A stretch of DNA of 64,000 nucleotides, taken from the NCBI RefSeq assembly GCF_964204645.1, contig NC_134027.1, positions 18,216,485 through 18,280,484 of the forward strand, written 5' to 3'. This DNA is from Tubulanus polymorphus. Lineage: Eukaryota; Nemertea; Palaeonemertea; Tubulaniformes; Tubulanidae. Below are positions 32,641-42,455 of the stretch, piece by piece. The notes under the pieces are model-generated. The model had not been told where the DNA came from and did no database searches. It saw only the letters and a list, made by a program, of their open reading frames with translations. The stretch's first letter is position 1. Each line of letters starts with the position of its first letter. Made by a program: the position numbers and the translations under genes.

Positions 32641-32771
32641 CATATTTTGATGTCAATGGCGGCCTTATGGTTACCTAGCAACCACGTGAAATAATTTAGT
32701 CCCCATTCTCGAACATTTTGGTTTATTGTAGAATGATAATTTATCGGTGAAAATAATTTTACCCTTTCAAA

Positions 32772-33175
32772 AACTCCGTTCACGTAAAACATTAGAAACA
32801 GCTGAAAATGACTAAAAAAATGTTTCAATTATTCCCCACAACATAGCGTCGCCAGATTTCTGATTTAATGGTCCAAAAAATTATTCGATCGCATTTTTCG
32901 CGTTCATTATCTGGAAGATGAGAGCGGGCTAAACAATCGCGTAGCGATATGTCCGCATTGACATTGGCAGTAAAGAATGGGGAACAGCCTCTTCTGAATA
33001 GAAAAACATAAAATTATGTACCTCCGGTTTATAAATATCACAGTGTTTGGATATCACTGTTGTTCCAACTATCAGTATCCATGGGATTATTTGGGATTAA
33101 TTCTCAGCGTCAGAATACGTATTTCTAGAGCAGTGGAACGACAGCCTAGTCGTGACTGAAACCCGTATGTGATCG
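32772..33175 (+). repeat. Element A, left half (split by element B)
   Basis: Matches 8,289-8,690 nearly base for base (for example TCCGTTCACGTAAAACATTA and GATATGTCCGCATTGACATT). It stops at TATGTGATCG (33,166-33,175), which reappears at 55,614-55,623 where the right half resumes. Confidence 0.85.
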
Positions 33176-33363
33176 GTTAGACCTATTTCCTAGACGTGGG
33201 TCCGAGATGTCATGGCGTCATGAGTCTGATGACATCATCAATGATTTTCAAGGTCGTGTGGAGCATCTCTACACAAATACCTAGTAAAACACCGCCTTAC
33301 TCTCTGTACCGCCAAAATCGTTCTGCACCGATGTGGGCGGTATATCGGGGAGGGTGACTGTAT

Positions 33364-33605
33364 CTTTTTGGTGAAATGAATTGTATTTATAAACTACACA
33401 TTGTACCTGTAATTTTATTCTATCTAAAAAAATAACTTGAAATATTTTTATTGTTAATATACATGGTCGGCATATTTGCACTTTGGTGAAATGAATTTTA
33501 TTTATAAAACTACACATTGTACCTGTAATTTTAATCTATCTAAGAAAATAACTTGAAATATTTTTATCGTTAATATACATGGTCGGCATATTTGCGCTTG
33601 GTACG
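33364..33605. repeat. 115-bp tandem duplication in element B
   Basis: GGTGAAATGAATT begins at 33,370 and again at 33,485, followed in both by AACTACACATTGTACCTGTA, AATAACTTGAAATATTTTTA and ATACATGGTCGGCATATTTG. Two nearly identical units. Confidence 0.85.
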
Positions 33606-33867
33606 TACATGGTATCACACTTTGTCTTCACTTTAATAATAATAGTATTTTGACAGAAGAATATGCATTTACATGCACATGATCAAATTTTTTCCTACTG
33701 GTGTGTTTTAGGTCCAAAATCGGCTCAAGGATTTCTTGTCTAAAGTTATGCATATTCTCCTGTGCAATGCGTATTCAACAAATAGCACGAAATATATGAT
33801 TTGTTATTTCACCATTTTATGCCGTGGTCAAGTATTCTTGATCTTAAATGATGAACCAATCTCCAGA

Positions 33868-34062
33868 ACCCAGTCCTACAGTTGTCAGAGTTAACTCATT
33901 GAAAATTAACTCATTTTAGAGTAAAATCTAATTCGCAACTGTAGAACTGGACCCAGTTCCACAGTTGTGTGTTAGAGTTAACTCTTGAGTTAAAGTTAGT
34001 TCATTTTCGATGACTTAACTCAGAGTCAAATCTTAGCTGGGAACAGTGGGACTGGACCCCGA
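33868..34062. repeat. Imperfect inverted-repeat element
   Basis: Bounded by CCCAGTCCTACAGTTGTCAG on the left and AGTGGGACTGGACC on the right. Its centre is palindromic (CAACTGTAGAACTGG paired with CCAGTTCCACAGTTG). Several GAGTTAACTC-type inverted motifs. Looks like a small MITE or foldback repeat. Confidence 0.5.
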
Positions 34063-34713
34063 TCCCTTAACTTGTTCATTTATTTTATTTCACTATTTTA
34101 TGCAATGATCTCAAGTATTCTTGATCCTTTGTGACCTATAGAGATGCACTATTTAGTGTTCATGGGAGAACTAATCTACTATGCAGAACGATTTCCTATA
34201 CGCGATTCCAGAAACTAGCGCCGCGTAGCGGCAGGTGCGCGTACATGGTGGATAAACAAACCCGAAAGTGAAAATGTGCTACGCTAACGCATGAAGAATA
34301 TCAGTATAAATGCCTGTTTAAAATGCGCTTTATGTTTACGTCAGCTGTCGATAATTTATTATGATGGTGAGTTATTGCTTCTTCAAGGGTTATCCAAACA
34401 TTTTATGATATATTGTGGTGCACAATATGGCCTAAAATGACGTAGTTTGCTGATGACAATAGGGGATACAATTTTCACTCAATGACATGTTTGAATGGAT
34501 GGATGATGATGAATAGAATTTTGGTTTGATCTCGATTGTCAACCACATAGTCGACCTCAGTTTAAAGATACACTCAAAGCAGATCTTTTAGCACACGACA
34601 ATGGGAGAATGAATTATACTTTTAAAGACCATACAATAAACCATTGAGTACGGCCTAGGCCTATATGGGAAAAATTGTTGATAAAAGTTTTTAATAGCAA
34701 TATTTCATTCCAG

Positions 34714-36470
34714 GAGCGAAATGAAACTGGAGGAAAGTCATCAACTGGGACTGATGGCAAAACTAGTAGGCCTACAGCAGAAGCCTCTTATATTGAAACG
34801 AAATCGAAGGTGAGATAAATTTTCTATAAAAGGCCCAGGGCCTTGTTTTTTAATAATTGTTGATAAAAGTTTTTAATAGCAATATTTCATTCCAGGAGCG
34901 AAATGAAACTGGAGGAAATTTGTCAACTGGGACTGATGGCAAAACTAGTAGGCCTACAGCAGAAGCCTCTAATATTGAAACAAAATCAAAGGTGAGATAA
35001 ATTTTCTATAAAAGGCCCAGGGCTAGCCCTTGTTTTTTAATAACATCGTTCAAAACATATTTGTTTTATTTCAGGGAAACAAAAACTGCTGTGTTCCCCT
35101 TTGTCACAAGGCTGGATATTTGATTGAAAAAGGTGAAAAAGTAACATTTCATCGATTCCCGAAGGATGAAAATTTACGCAGACAATGGATTATCAAAATA
35201 AAAAGGGATCCCGGTGATAATTTCAAAATAAAAGACCATACATTTGTTTGTTCACGACATTTTCTACCCGAGGACATTGAATTTAACGTCTACAATCAAA
35301 GGAGATATCTTCGTCGCGGTGCTGTGCCCAGTGTTTTTGAATGTTGGAAAGACTTTCAAAACATAGGTCAACAGTCACAGAAAAAGTCCCGAAAGCAACC
35401 AACTCAACGACTCTTGGATTTTAGAAATATGGACGCCCCGCCTGAAGAAATTGCAACCCAATCACCAGTGCATGAACCAGTTACTGATCCACTTGTCGAA
35501 ATAACAACTGGAGAAAATTAAGAGAGAAAATATAGAACTGAGGGCTGAAAATGAGGACTTATCCAAAAAGCTTAAGAATGTCGAATTTTGTATAGCTAAT
35601 GTAAAATATAGTGAAATTCCTTTTTTCATTGGATATCCTTCTCGAGACGTGTTTTATGCTGTACTTAAGTATTTAGACCCTGGTGAAAAAGGCCAAAATA
35701 TCATATACTGCGGACACATGAGCAAATCTCTCGTCGTATCTGCATCAAAATTTGGTCGCCCCAGAAAACTTACTCCAGAGAATTTTTCCTTTTTCTCTGC
35801 CGGGTCAGATTAGGGTTATTTGAACAAGATCTCTCTGAGCGTTTTAATGTATCTGTTTCTACAGTTAGTGATATAATCATCACTTGGGCTAATTTCACAT
35901 TTATGAGGCTTGGTTCATTAAATATATGGGCAACGAAACAATCTATCAATCGTCTATCAATCAGCATATGCCCGAATCTTTTAAAATTAAATACCCACAA
36001 ACAAGAATAATAATTGAGGCAACTGAAATTAAATTAGAGATGCAATCGTCACTGGTTTTGAAGTCCGAGTCGTATTCTAATTACAAAAGTAGCAATACTT
36101 TGAAAGGTTTAATTGGGATAAGTCCAGCTGGTTGTCTGAATTTTGTGTCGCAACTTTACACGGGGTCAATTTCAGGAGTGGTCTCCTAAAAATGCCATTT
36201 GACAGGGGTACCCACTTGGTATCCGATAAACCATTCCACCATTTCTAGGTATGAATAGTCAAATGAATGCCGAAGATGTGTACAATACACAAGCAATTGC
36301 TGCCGAGCGTATATGTTGAGCGGCTGATTAATAAGATTAAAAATTTCCATATATTTGACAGTGTTGTCCCTCTCACACTTGCTGGTTCGATCAATCAACT
36401 ATGGTCGAGTTGTGCGCTTCTCACTTTGTTTCAGAACCCAATAATTTCCCAAGAAGTTAAGAAAACCTAA
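34714..36470 (+). pseudogene. THAP-domain DDE transposase (ISL2EU type), decayed
   Basis: Two identical-phase 96-bp exons (34,714-34,809 and 34,896-34,991; ERNETGGK...) precede an exon starting at 35,075 that encodes a THAP zinc-binding domain: NCCVPLCHKAGY, then FHRFPKD, RRQWI, VCSRHF and a terminal GAVPSVF. After 35,521 the frame is lost, but the DDE_Tnp_4-type domain is still readable in pieces: FFIGYPSRDVFYAVLKYL, RKLTPENF, QHMPESFKIKYPQTRIIIEA, KSSNTLKGLIGISPAG and SQLYTGSIS. The last piece ends at 36,470. The expected first exon, at most a few codons, could end at the GTGAGT at 34,364. Confidence 0.8.
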
Positions 36471-36633
36471 GGCTTATAATCTGTATTCAACTTTTGTGTA
36501 TTTCTGTACAAATTGTATATGTCATTTATATGATATTCCATGTTTACAAAATAAATTCGATGAATGATTGATAGAATAAAATTAGTATTTATACATCATA
36601 CATGTGTATTGTGTTATTGCGGTAGCAAAAAAT

Positions 36634-37468
36634 TCAAGCATCATTTGCATCAAACCTATTTTTCACAATATATGGAGCTAGATGAGTTAAATAAAAGATT
36701 GAAATTTTATCCAACATTTCATCCCAAAATTGTTGATGAAATGGAATCCTTTGAATTGACATACCCTTCTTGGTGTATATGACAAAATCACGAAAGTCCA
36801 AGCCGCATACACCCATTTGTCCTTGAATCTGGCTATAATAATGGTGTGATGTTTTCAATTGTATTTTGCCATCTATAAGATTACAATAAAATTCCTTTTC
36901 TCCTGCGGGTAACATCTTTGAACGAATATGGACATTTTATTTCGAGAAGACCGTAACTCTGGGTATCAGCAACTATTATCTTCCCATCCGGAGTTGCACC
37001 CAGCCAACTGAAAGATCGATTCATCGCTAACCCACATGGTAAAACATCTACATGTTTCCCAGAATTAGCCATATAGTTTCTATACTTTGACAGAGCAAAA
37101 GGTTCATTGTCAATGCCATATTGTATGGCAGCAATGGAACTCAAGTCTTTTTTCGTTATAAGAGATGATAGAAATTTCTCTGTTGGAGCTGCTTTTCGAT
37201 TCAGTACTAAACCAAAATTACTCGCAGTCAGTCTGTACTGTCTTTCGTTGAACCAAAGAGAACTATCTCGCTGCATTCTGGTCTCATGTTCCAATTTAAT
37301 AACATACTGTGGACACGGGTCAATCATGTCGATTAAAGGTTGTAAGTCATTAGAAATATTGCAACTTGGTTTATAATCACTTCTTTTCATTGGCATATCA
37401 GGAAATATTCTCGGGTTAAAAGGTGTCGACTTTTTGGTTTCAGAAAAACTAACATATACTTCGAAATC
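36634..37468 (-). pseudogene. YqaJ-type exonuclease, C-terminal part of the split SWIM-YqaJ gene
   Basis: The frame opens right at the Pol-3 junction (DFEVYVSFSETKKS) and runs on. YqaJ/lambda-exonuclease segments: RQYRLTASNFGLVLNRK, YGIDNEPFALSKY, FSWLGATPDGKI and LLEIKCPY, then after a shift HHYYSQIQGQMGVCG. GATPDGKI and EIKCPY hold the metal-binding residues of the PD-(D/E)xK fold. The N-terminal half lies beyond Pol-3 at 53,432-54,740. Confidence 0.85.
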
Positions 37469-37880
37469 AGTAATAGGGATAATAGGCTTTCAGATCAAAG
37501 GTCGAAGGGTCGAGCTCGTAAAAAAATGAAAATAACAATAATTTACAGTTAAATTAGTCGCGCACTCTCCTAATTCAACTGTAAATTATTATTATTTTCA
37601 TTTTTTACTCACTCGCCCCTTCAACCTTTAACCTGAAAGCCTATTATCCCTATTACTATTAAAATAATCATATACATGAATAACATTTAAATTGACAGAT
37701 TATTCAATATAAAAGTGTAAGCTCTTATAGAATAGATATATAGATATATTTTAAACATTATTTCAATATTCATATTTGTATGAGTTAGATTTTTAAACAT
37801 TAAAAGTGTTAGTAAAGTGTGATTGAAATAATTCATATTTAAATCATTGAACTTCTAAAATCAATTTAGTAAAAAAATAT
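37469..37880. repeat. Pol-3 left terminal inverted repeat with a 189-bp palindrome
   Basis: Bases 37,469-37,657 form an imperfect palindrome. The first 20 bases, AGTAATAGGGATAATAGGCT, return in reverse complement at its inner end (..CTATTATCCCTATTACT). Inner arms are TTTACAGTTAAATTAG and CTAATTCAACTGTAAA around GCGCACTC. The repeat then continues non-palindromically to about 37,880, matching 53,030-53,242. Confidence 0.9.
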
Positions 37881-37889
37881 GTATAATAA

Positions 37890-38543
37890 ATAGAATCAGA
37901 ACAACTACAAACTATCAATATTACAAATAACACTGGTGTCATAAACATATACTACAAGAAGTGTTCTAAATGTGAAATAGATAAATTAGCTATAACAGAA
38001 TTTAATAAGCGTAAGATTAGCAAAGATGGTTTTCAATATTGCTGTAAAACTTGTACTAAACTATATACCAAACAATATCGAGAAGATAATAGAGAAGCTT
38101 TTAATGATTATATGACAGAATATATGAGAGAAAGATATCAAACAGATCTTAATTTTAGATTAAAACAATGTTTAAGATCTAGATTAACACAATTATTCAA
38201 CAAAGAAACGCATTCAGAAACACTATCTAATTTATTGGGTTGTTCAGATGAATTTTTCATATCATGGATAATATATCAATTCGACGATAAAATGAATATA
38301 GATAATTATGGTGAATACTTTCATATTGATCACGTGTTGCCGATTTCTAAATTTAACATGAATGATGAATACAATAAAAAACTTATTTGGAATTGGAAGA
38401 ATTTAAGACCTTTAGAAAAGAAGGAAAATATAATTGAATCTAACAAACTAGATTTACAGTTATATTTAGATCAATTGGATAAAGCAAAGACATTTGTTGA
38501 ATTATGGAATTCAACACATAATGAAAAATACGTTGAAGCTTAA
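37890..38543 (+). pseudogene. HNH endonuclease, start codon lost
   Basis: One open frame of 217 codons. The position equivalent to the Pol-1 ATG is ATA (37,890-37,892), so translation could start only at a later in-frame ATG such as 38,112, which would drop the zinc ribbon. Domains: CSKC...CCKTC zinc-binding N-terminus, LLGCSDEFFISWI, then HNH core HIDHVLPISKF and NWKNLRPLEKKEN. The upstream AAAAAAATATGTATAA matches the promoter-like block of Pol-1 HNH. Confidence 0.8.
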
Positions 38544-38925
38544 ACGCTTAGAAAACCGGTTACTCTCGATCTATGTCAAACCGCCTATATTTAATTGTAT
38601 TAGGTTGCTTACTACTGAAACATATGTTGCCAAATATATCTTGTTTTCAATTCTAAAGAATTAATTAACTTCATCACAAAGGAACATCTGTTACAATCCA
38701 GGCAAATATGTGCAGAAATAATTAGTTTGGTCGAACGTGCGCCACGTCGGCAGTTAGAAATCAAATTTCACATACATAGTACGTATTGGATATTCTCTCT
38801 CAAAACACAGTTTACAGTTCTAAATCTAAATGTAAGTACCGTTTTTTGTAGTTATTATGAAGTAGGGAAACCTTTAAACATATTTAAGTACAGTAATTCA
38901 TTTTCACGACATCTTTTAGATTAAA

Positions 38926-39201
38926 ATGGAATACAGAGATCGACCAGAAATTCCAAGTCAACCATCGGAAGAGGATCCAGAAACGATGGATAGTGAAATA
39001 CAGGAATCAATAGAAATGGAGGATGAAACTCTCGTAATTGACGAACAAACTTCACAAAAATTACAAGAACATTTGGATTATCATCAAGAAATGGTGAAAA
39101 TTCTGAGTGATGTAATACATAATAAACAATTACCGCGCGAACTACAATTACCAAAATTACCAGCAACGCGACTTAAATTGCTGTTGGGAATCGAAAACTA
39201 A
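38926..39201 (+). CDS. Unknown acidic 91-residue cargo protein X
   Basis: MEYRDRPEIPSQPSEEDPE begins an acidic, proline- and glutamate-rich head (residues 1-45), followed by a helical, leucine-rich half (HLDYHQEMVKILSDVIHN) and a basic end (PATRLKLLLGIEN). No family recognised. It ends 4 bp before gene Y, suggesting a two-gene unit. Start context TTAAAATG. Confidence 0.5.
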   Translation: MEYRDRPEIPSQPSEEDPETMDSEIQESIEMEDETLVIDEQTSQKLQEHLDYHQEMVKILSDVIHNKQLPRELQLPKLPATRLKLLLGIEN

Positions 39202-39205
39202 GAAA

Positions 39206-39385
39206 ATGAGTGGAGATATCAGTGCCGGTTTTGAAAGAAAACTGAGAAGAGTAGGTAGATTAATAAAATATGAAAAATTCAAAATATTAGGATTAGCATT
39301 TAGTGAAGTAGTCAGATATTTACCAGAAATTGAAGAAATGATTGGAAACAATCCAGTAATTAAAGAATTCTTGACAAAATTATAA
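39206..39385 (+). CDS. Unknown 59-residue cargo protein Y
   Basis: MSGDISAGFERKLRRVGRLI has a basic amphipathic start; the rest (FKILGLAFSEVVRYLPEIEE) looks helical. Intact, stop at 39,383. Directly after gene X. No family recognised. Confidence 0.45.
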   Translation: MSGDISAGFERKLRRVGRLIKYEKFKILGLAFSEVVRYLPEIEEMIGNNPVIKEFLTKL

Positions 39386-39457
39386 ATTATAACACTGAAG
39401 GTCTTTGTAATATAGATATCAAAAATGTAATCTCGATTGTATATATCTGTTTTAATA

Positions 39458-39665
39458 TTGTATTGATTACTGTTAACTGTGTATTGCGCAATAACCGGTC
39501 CGATTGGACCGCTTTTCTATTGTTCTCCATTGTTCTATTATTGATCGTTGTTAACGGCGGCGGTTGTTCTGTATTGATTGTTTACTGTTAACTAAGTATT
39601 GCGCAATAACCGGTCCGATTGAACCGCTTTTCTATTGTTCTCCATTGTTTTATTATCGATCGCTA
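39458..39665. repeat. 115-bp tandem repeat in the Pol-3 cargo
   Basis: GTATTGCGCAATAACCGGTC begins at 39,481 and again at 39,596. Both are followed by CGATTGRACCGCTTTTCTAT and GTTCTCCATTGTT. Each unit contains the palindromes TTGCGCAA and ACCGGT. Confidence 0.85.
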
Positions 39666-39744
39666 AAATTTGTATAATAAATATATGTGTTTATGAAATA
39701 GTAATTCCACCAGTCGTTTCTTTGAATTTATTTTGAGTTTGAGG

Positions 39745-40072
39745 ATTTATTATCGAGGATCCGAAATGACTTATCTGGACAGTTATAATTACTGCTCCTA
39801 ATAGATAGACAATAGTAGTGAGATATTAAATCCTAATTTAAATAAAATATAATAAAAAAACAATAACTTCAACTGCTAGTGAATTCTATTATATTTTTAA
39901 TATTTTCTTTTCAAAAAGAGAATACTTTATATTTTGAATAGATTCAAATAGAAATTTTTTAAATTCAAATAGCTAGTATCAGTAGTCAATACTAAAATTC
40001 TTTAACTTTAACTATCTAGTATCATTTGAAGAATACTTATAATATTTTTCTTATTAAATTTCTCTAATATCA
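39745..40072 (+). other. Conserved intergenic block and AT-rich leader
   Basis: Bases 39,750-39,825 repeat the Pol-1 block (CCGAAATGACTTATCTGGAC, then TAGATAGACAA and GTGAGATATTAAA). The rest up to 40,072 is AT-rich with CAAATAGCTAGTATC-like motifs, also seen before 4,018 in Pol-1. No gene. Confidence 0.6.
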
Positions 40073-40666
40073 ATGTCAAAGAAATCGAGTAAGAATAGTA
40101 TTGATATTGAAAAGACATTAGATGATTTGGGTATAAGTGATAATAAAGATACTGTTGTAACTAATTGTGCTCAAGTTAATTGTAATATAGATTATGAATA
40201 CTATTTATATTGTAAACACCATCTTGAATTATTAATTGCTGGTGGAAAATCTAAAGAGTTTTTAACTAAGATAATTACTTTTCAAGAATTAGATGCTATG
40301 AAACCCGTAAAAAAATATTTTAAGATTTATGAAGAAGCTAGATTAGCTAGAATAAATGATTCTATTTCAGATGGTATTGTCAAATGTTATTCAAAATTAT
40401 GTAACCAGTTAATACCAATTAATGATGAAAATGAATTATATAGTGATTTGAAAAATGACTATTTAGTTATGACTGAATTACAAAAATGGGTTGGTTATGC
40501 TTCATTTCAATTAGGATCGGTTATGAAATTAATTTCTACTGGCGTAATAACATTTTCGAACATCAAGCCTATGGAATATAAATCAGGTAAGAACGAAACA
40601 GATGTACTACAACCAAACGTCGAAACAGAAAATGAATCAGAACAATTAACTAAAATAAATGAGTGA
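40073..40666 (+). CDS. Conserved 197-residue Polinton protein of unknown function
   Basis: Intact. MSKKSSKNSIDIEKTLDDLG begins a basic head. Conserved middle: YEYYLYCKHHLELL and FKIYEEARLARINDSISDG. Next comes a segment with Cys pairs (KCYSKLCNQ), then LQKWVGYASFQLGSVMKLIS, a moderately hydrophobic C-terminal stretch. The tail is rich in Glu and Asn. The stop overlaps the next ATG by 8 bases (reading AAATGAGTGA), so the two are probably co-expressed. Present in Pol-1, Pol-2 and Pol-3. Confidence 0.7.
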   Translation: MSKKSSKNSIDIEKTLDDLGISDNKDTVVTNCAQVNCNIDYEYYLYCKHHLELLIAGGKSKEFLTKIITFQELDAMKPVKKYFKIYEEARLARINDSISDGIVKCYSKLCNQLIPINDENELYSDLKNDYLVMTELQKWVGYASFQLGSVMKLISTGVITFSNIKPMEYKSGKNETDVLQPNVETENESEQLTKINE

Positions 40667-41027
40667 TAGCGTTAAGAAAAAGGTTAGATCTGAAAAACAA
40701 ATTAAACGGGCAAGAGAATTAGGTAAAAGATCTTCAGAATATAAAAATGCTAAGAAAAAGAAATTAACTGATATAAATGAATCACAGACTTTATCTGATA
40801 TTAATTCAAATAATAATCCATCTGATTCTTCTAATGCTGGAAGTAATTATAAATTATATATTACAATTGGATTAGTAACAGTTATTATATTATCTGGTGT
40901 AATATATAATTCAAAATTCAAATCTGATGATAAAGATGATTCCAATGACAATAAACCTATCATACCAGAAAATAAATCAAATCATAAAGTCATTGAAACT
41001 AAATCTAAATTATTATTAATCGATTAA
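40659..41027 (+). CDS. Small basic single-pass membrane protein
   Basis: 122 residues, intact. Basic head (KKKVRSEKQIKRARELGKR), Ser/Asn linker, one membrane segment (LYITIGLVTVIILSGVIY, about residues 67-84), acidic tail. Start in AATAAATG. Homologue of 4,599-4,964. Seven bases separate it from the integrase start. Confidence 0.65.
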   Translation: MSDSVKKKVRSEKQIKRARELGKRSSEYKNAKKKKLTDINESQTLSDINSNNNPSDSSNAGSNYKLYITIGLVTVIILSGVIYNSKFKSDDKDDSNDNKPIIPENKSNHKVIETKSKLLLID

Positions 41028-41033
41028 AATGAG

Positions 41034-41640
41034 ATGAAAAAAGAACAATATTTAAGAGAGTTATATTATAACCCAGAAAGTGAAGTATCATATTCTAACG
41101 TTTCAGAATTATGGAATAAAATTAAATCTGATAATGAAAATGGTGATATAAAATATAGTGAATTGAAATCATGGTTACAAAATCAACCAACATATCAAAT
41201 CCACAAGAAAATGGATAAAACTTATTTAACAAGAAAAGTTATGGTTTCATATATCGATCAACAATGGCAAGCAGATTTAATTGACATGAAGAACTTAGAG
41301 GAATACAACAAAGGATATTTCTGTATATTAAATGTTATAGACATATTCAGTAGATACGCATGGTCAATTCCAATCAAAAATAAAACTGGAATAGAAGTAA
41401 CAAATGCTTTTAAATCTATATTTAAAGAAGCTATTCCAGATAAGATACAATTTGATGAAGGTAAGGAATTTTATAACAAACATTTCAAAAAACTATTATC
41501 TGATAACGATGTAGACTATTTTTCAACACACTCAGATAAAAAAAGCATCTATTATAGAAAGATTTAATAAAACATTGAAAACTAGAATGTGGAAATATTT
41601 TACTGCTAATGAAACATACAAATATATCGATGTATAAGAT
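41034..41640 (+). pseudogene. Retroviral-type (rve/DDE) Polinton integrase, frameshifted and truncated
   Basis: 177 codons in the first frame. An N-terminal domain (MKKEQYLRELYYNPESE) is followed by the RNase H-fold core: QADLIDM (first Asp), NVIDIFSRYAWSIPI, and QFDEGKEFYN (second Asp). A one-base excess in the A-run at 41,537-41,543 shifts the frame. The glutamate segment (ASIIERFNKTLKTRMW) continues in the other frame to about 41,637, where an internal deletion joins it to the minus-strand finger gene. The chromodomain kept in Pol-1 is therefore missing here. Confidence 0.85.
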
Positions 41641-41676
41641 GCATAGAATCTTTATTATCAATATGCTTATCTGTAA

Positions 41677-42423
41677 CTATATCACCATGTCGGCGCCATT
41701 TTCATTATTATCTTTATTAGTGTTTGCTCCTAATATTTCATTTACAATGTTTGATACTAATTTAATAGCATCGGTTAAATCTAATTCATCTTTATTAGGT
41801 GTTGCTAATAATAAATCTTCATGTAATTCTTTACCATTTACTTTTTGATTTGAAACAAACTTTGTAACATATCTAAATGGGTGTTCTATAAATTCTTTTA
41901 AACCAACACGTTCTATAACATTATTTATATGTACCCTTGTATTCATATGTTTATTCCAATTTGATGGAACGTTTGAATATCCACCTTTACAATATCCACA
42001 ATAATTTCTATTTTCACTAACATTTAATATTATTTCATTATTTGATGTAGAAGGTATTACATTATTAGATGTAGAAGGTATTACATTATTAGATGTAGAG
42101 GGTATTACATTATTAGATGTAGAAGGTATTACATTATTAGATGTAGTAGGTATTACATTATTAGATGTAGTAGGTATTACATTATTAGATGTAGAAGGTA
42201 TTACATTATTAGATGTAGAAGGTATTACATTATTATCAATTACATTACTTAAATTATCAACAACACCACTTTTATTATTATCGATTTCTATTAGTTTAGT
42301 TTTATAAATTTTGAAAATAGGATCAAATATCAAAGCTATATTACAAGGTATTACATAATATAAACCATCATTATTTTCATGTGTATCGATGTATGGAATA
42401 TGTTTATATACTTTACCTCCCAT
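41677..42423 (-). CDS. Finger protein with an expanded STSNNVIP repeat
   Basis: 248 residues. N-terminal KVYKHIPYIDTHENN; linker of eight NNVIP(S/T)TS units encoded by a 24-bp minisatellite (about 42,040-42,235); one zinc-finger-like CGYCKGGYSN...H....VH; then KEFIEHPFRYVTKFVS. The C-terminal end is cut short by the deletion at about 41,640-41,680, so the last residues are not native. The Pol-1 homologue (6,083-6,787) has only two repeat units. Confidence 0.6.
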   Translation of the reverse strand: MGGKVYKHIPYIDTHENNDGLYYVIPCNIALIFDPIFKIYKTKLIEIDNNKSGVVDNLSNVIDNNVIPSTSNNVIPSTSNNVIPTTSNNVIPTTSNNVIPSTSNNVIPSTSNNVIPSTSNNVIPSTSNNEIILNVSENRNYCGYCKGGYSNVPSNWNKHMNTRVHINNVIERVGLKEFIEHPFRYVTKFVSNQKVNGKELHEDLLLATPNKDELDLTDAIKLVSNIVNEILGANTNKDNNENGADMVI

Positions 42424-42455
42424 TTATTATATAAATTTTAATTAAAGTTAAAATG

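Larger units (their letters stand above)
38544..39744 (+). other. Cargo segment absent from Pol-1
   Basis: In Pol-1 the HNH gene is followed within 10 bp by the conserved GAAATGACTTATCTGGACA block. In Pol-3 about 1.2 kb intervenes. It is less AT-rich than the surrounding element and holds two small genes (38,926 and 39,206) and a 115-bp tandem repeat (39,458-39,665). 38,544-38,925 shows no gene. The segment could be captured accessory DNA or a lineage-specific module. Confidence 0.65.

Noticed and set aside
37469-37880. LTRs of a retrovirus-like element around 37-53 kb
   Set aside because: The repeats are inverted, not direct, and the enclosed genes are a Polinton set with a 6-bp target duplication.
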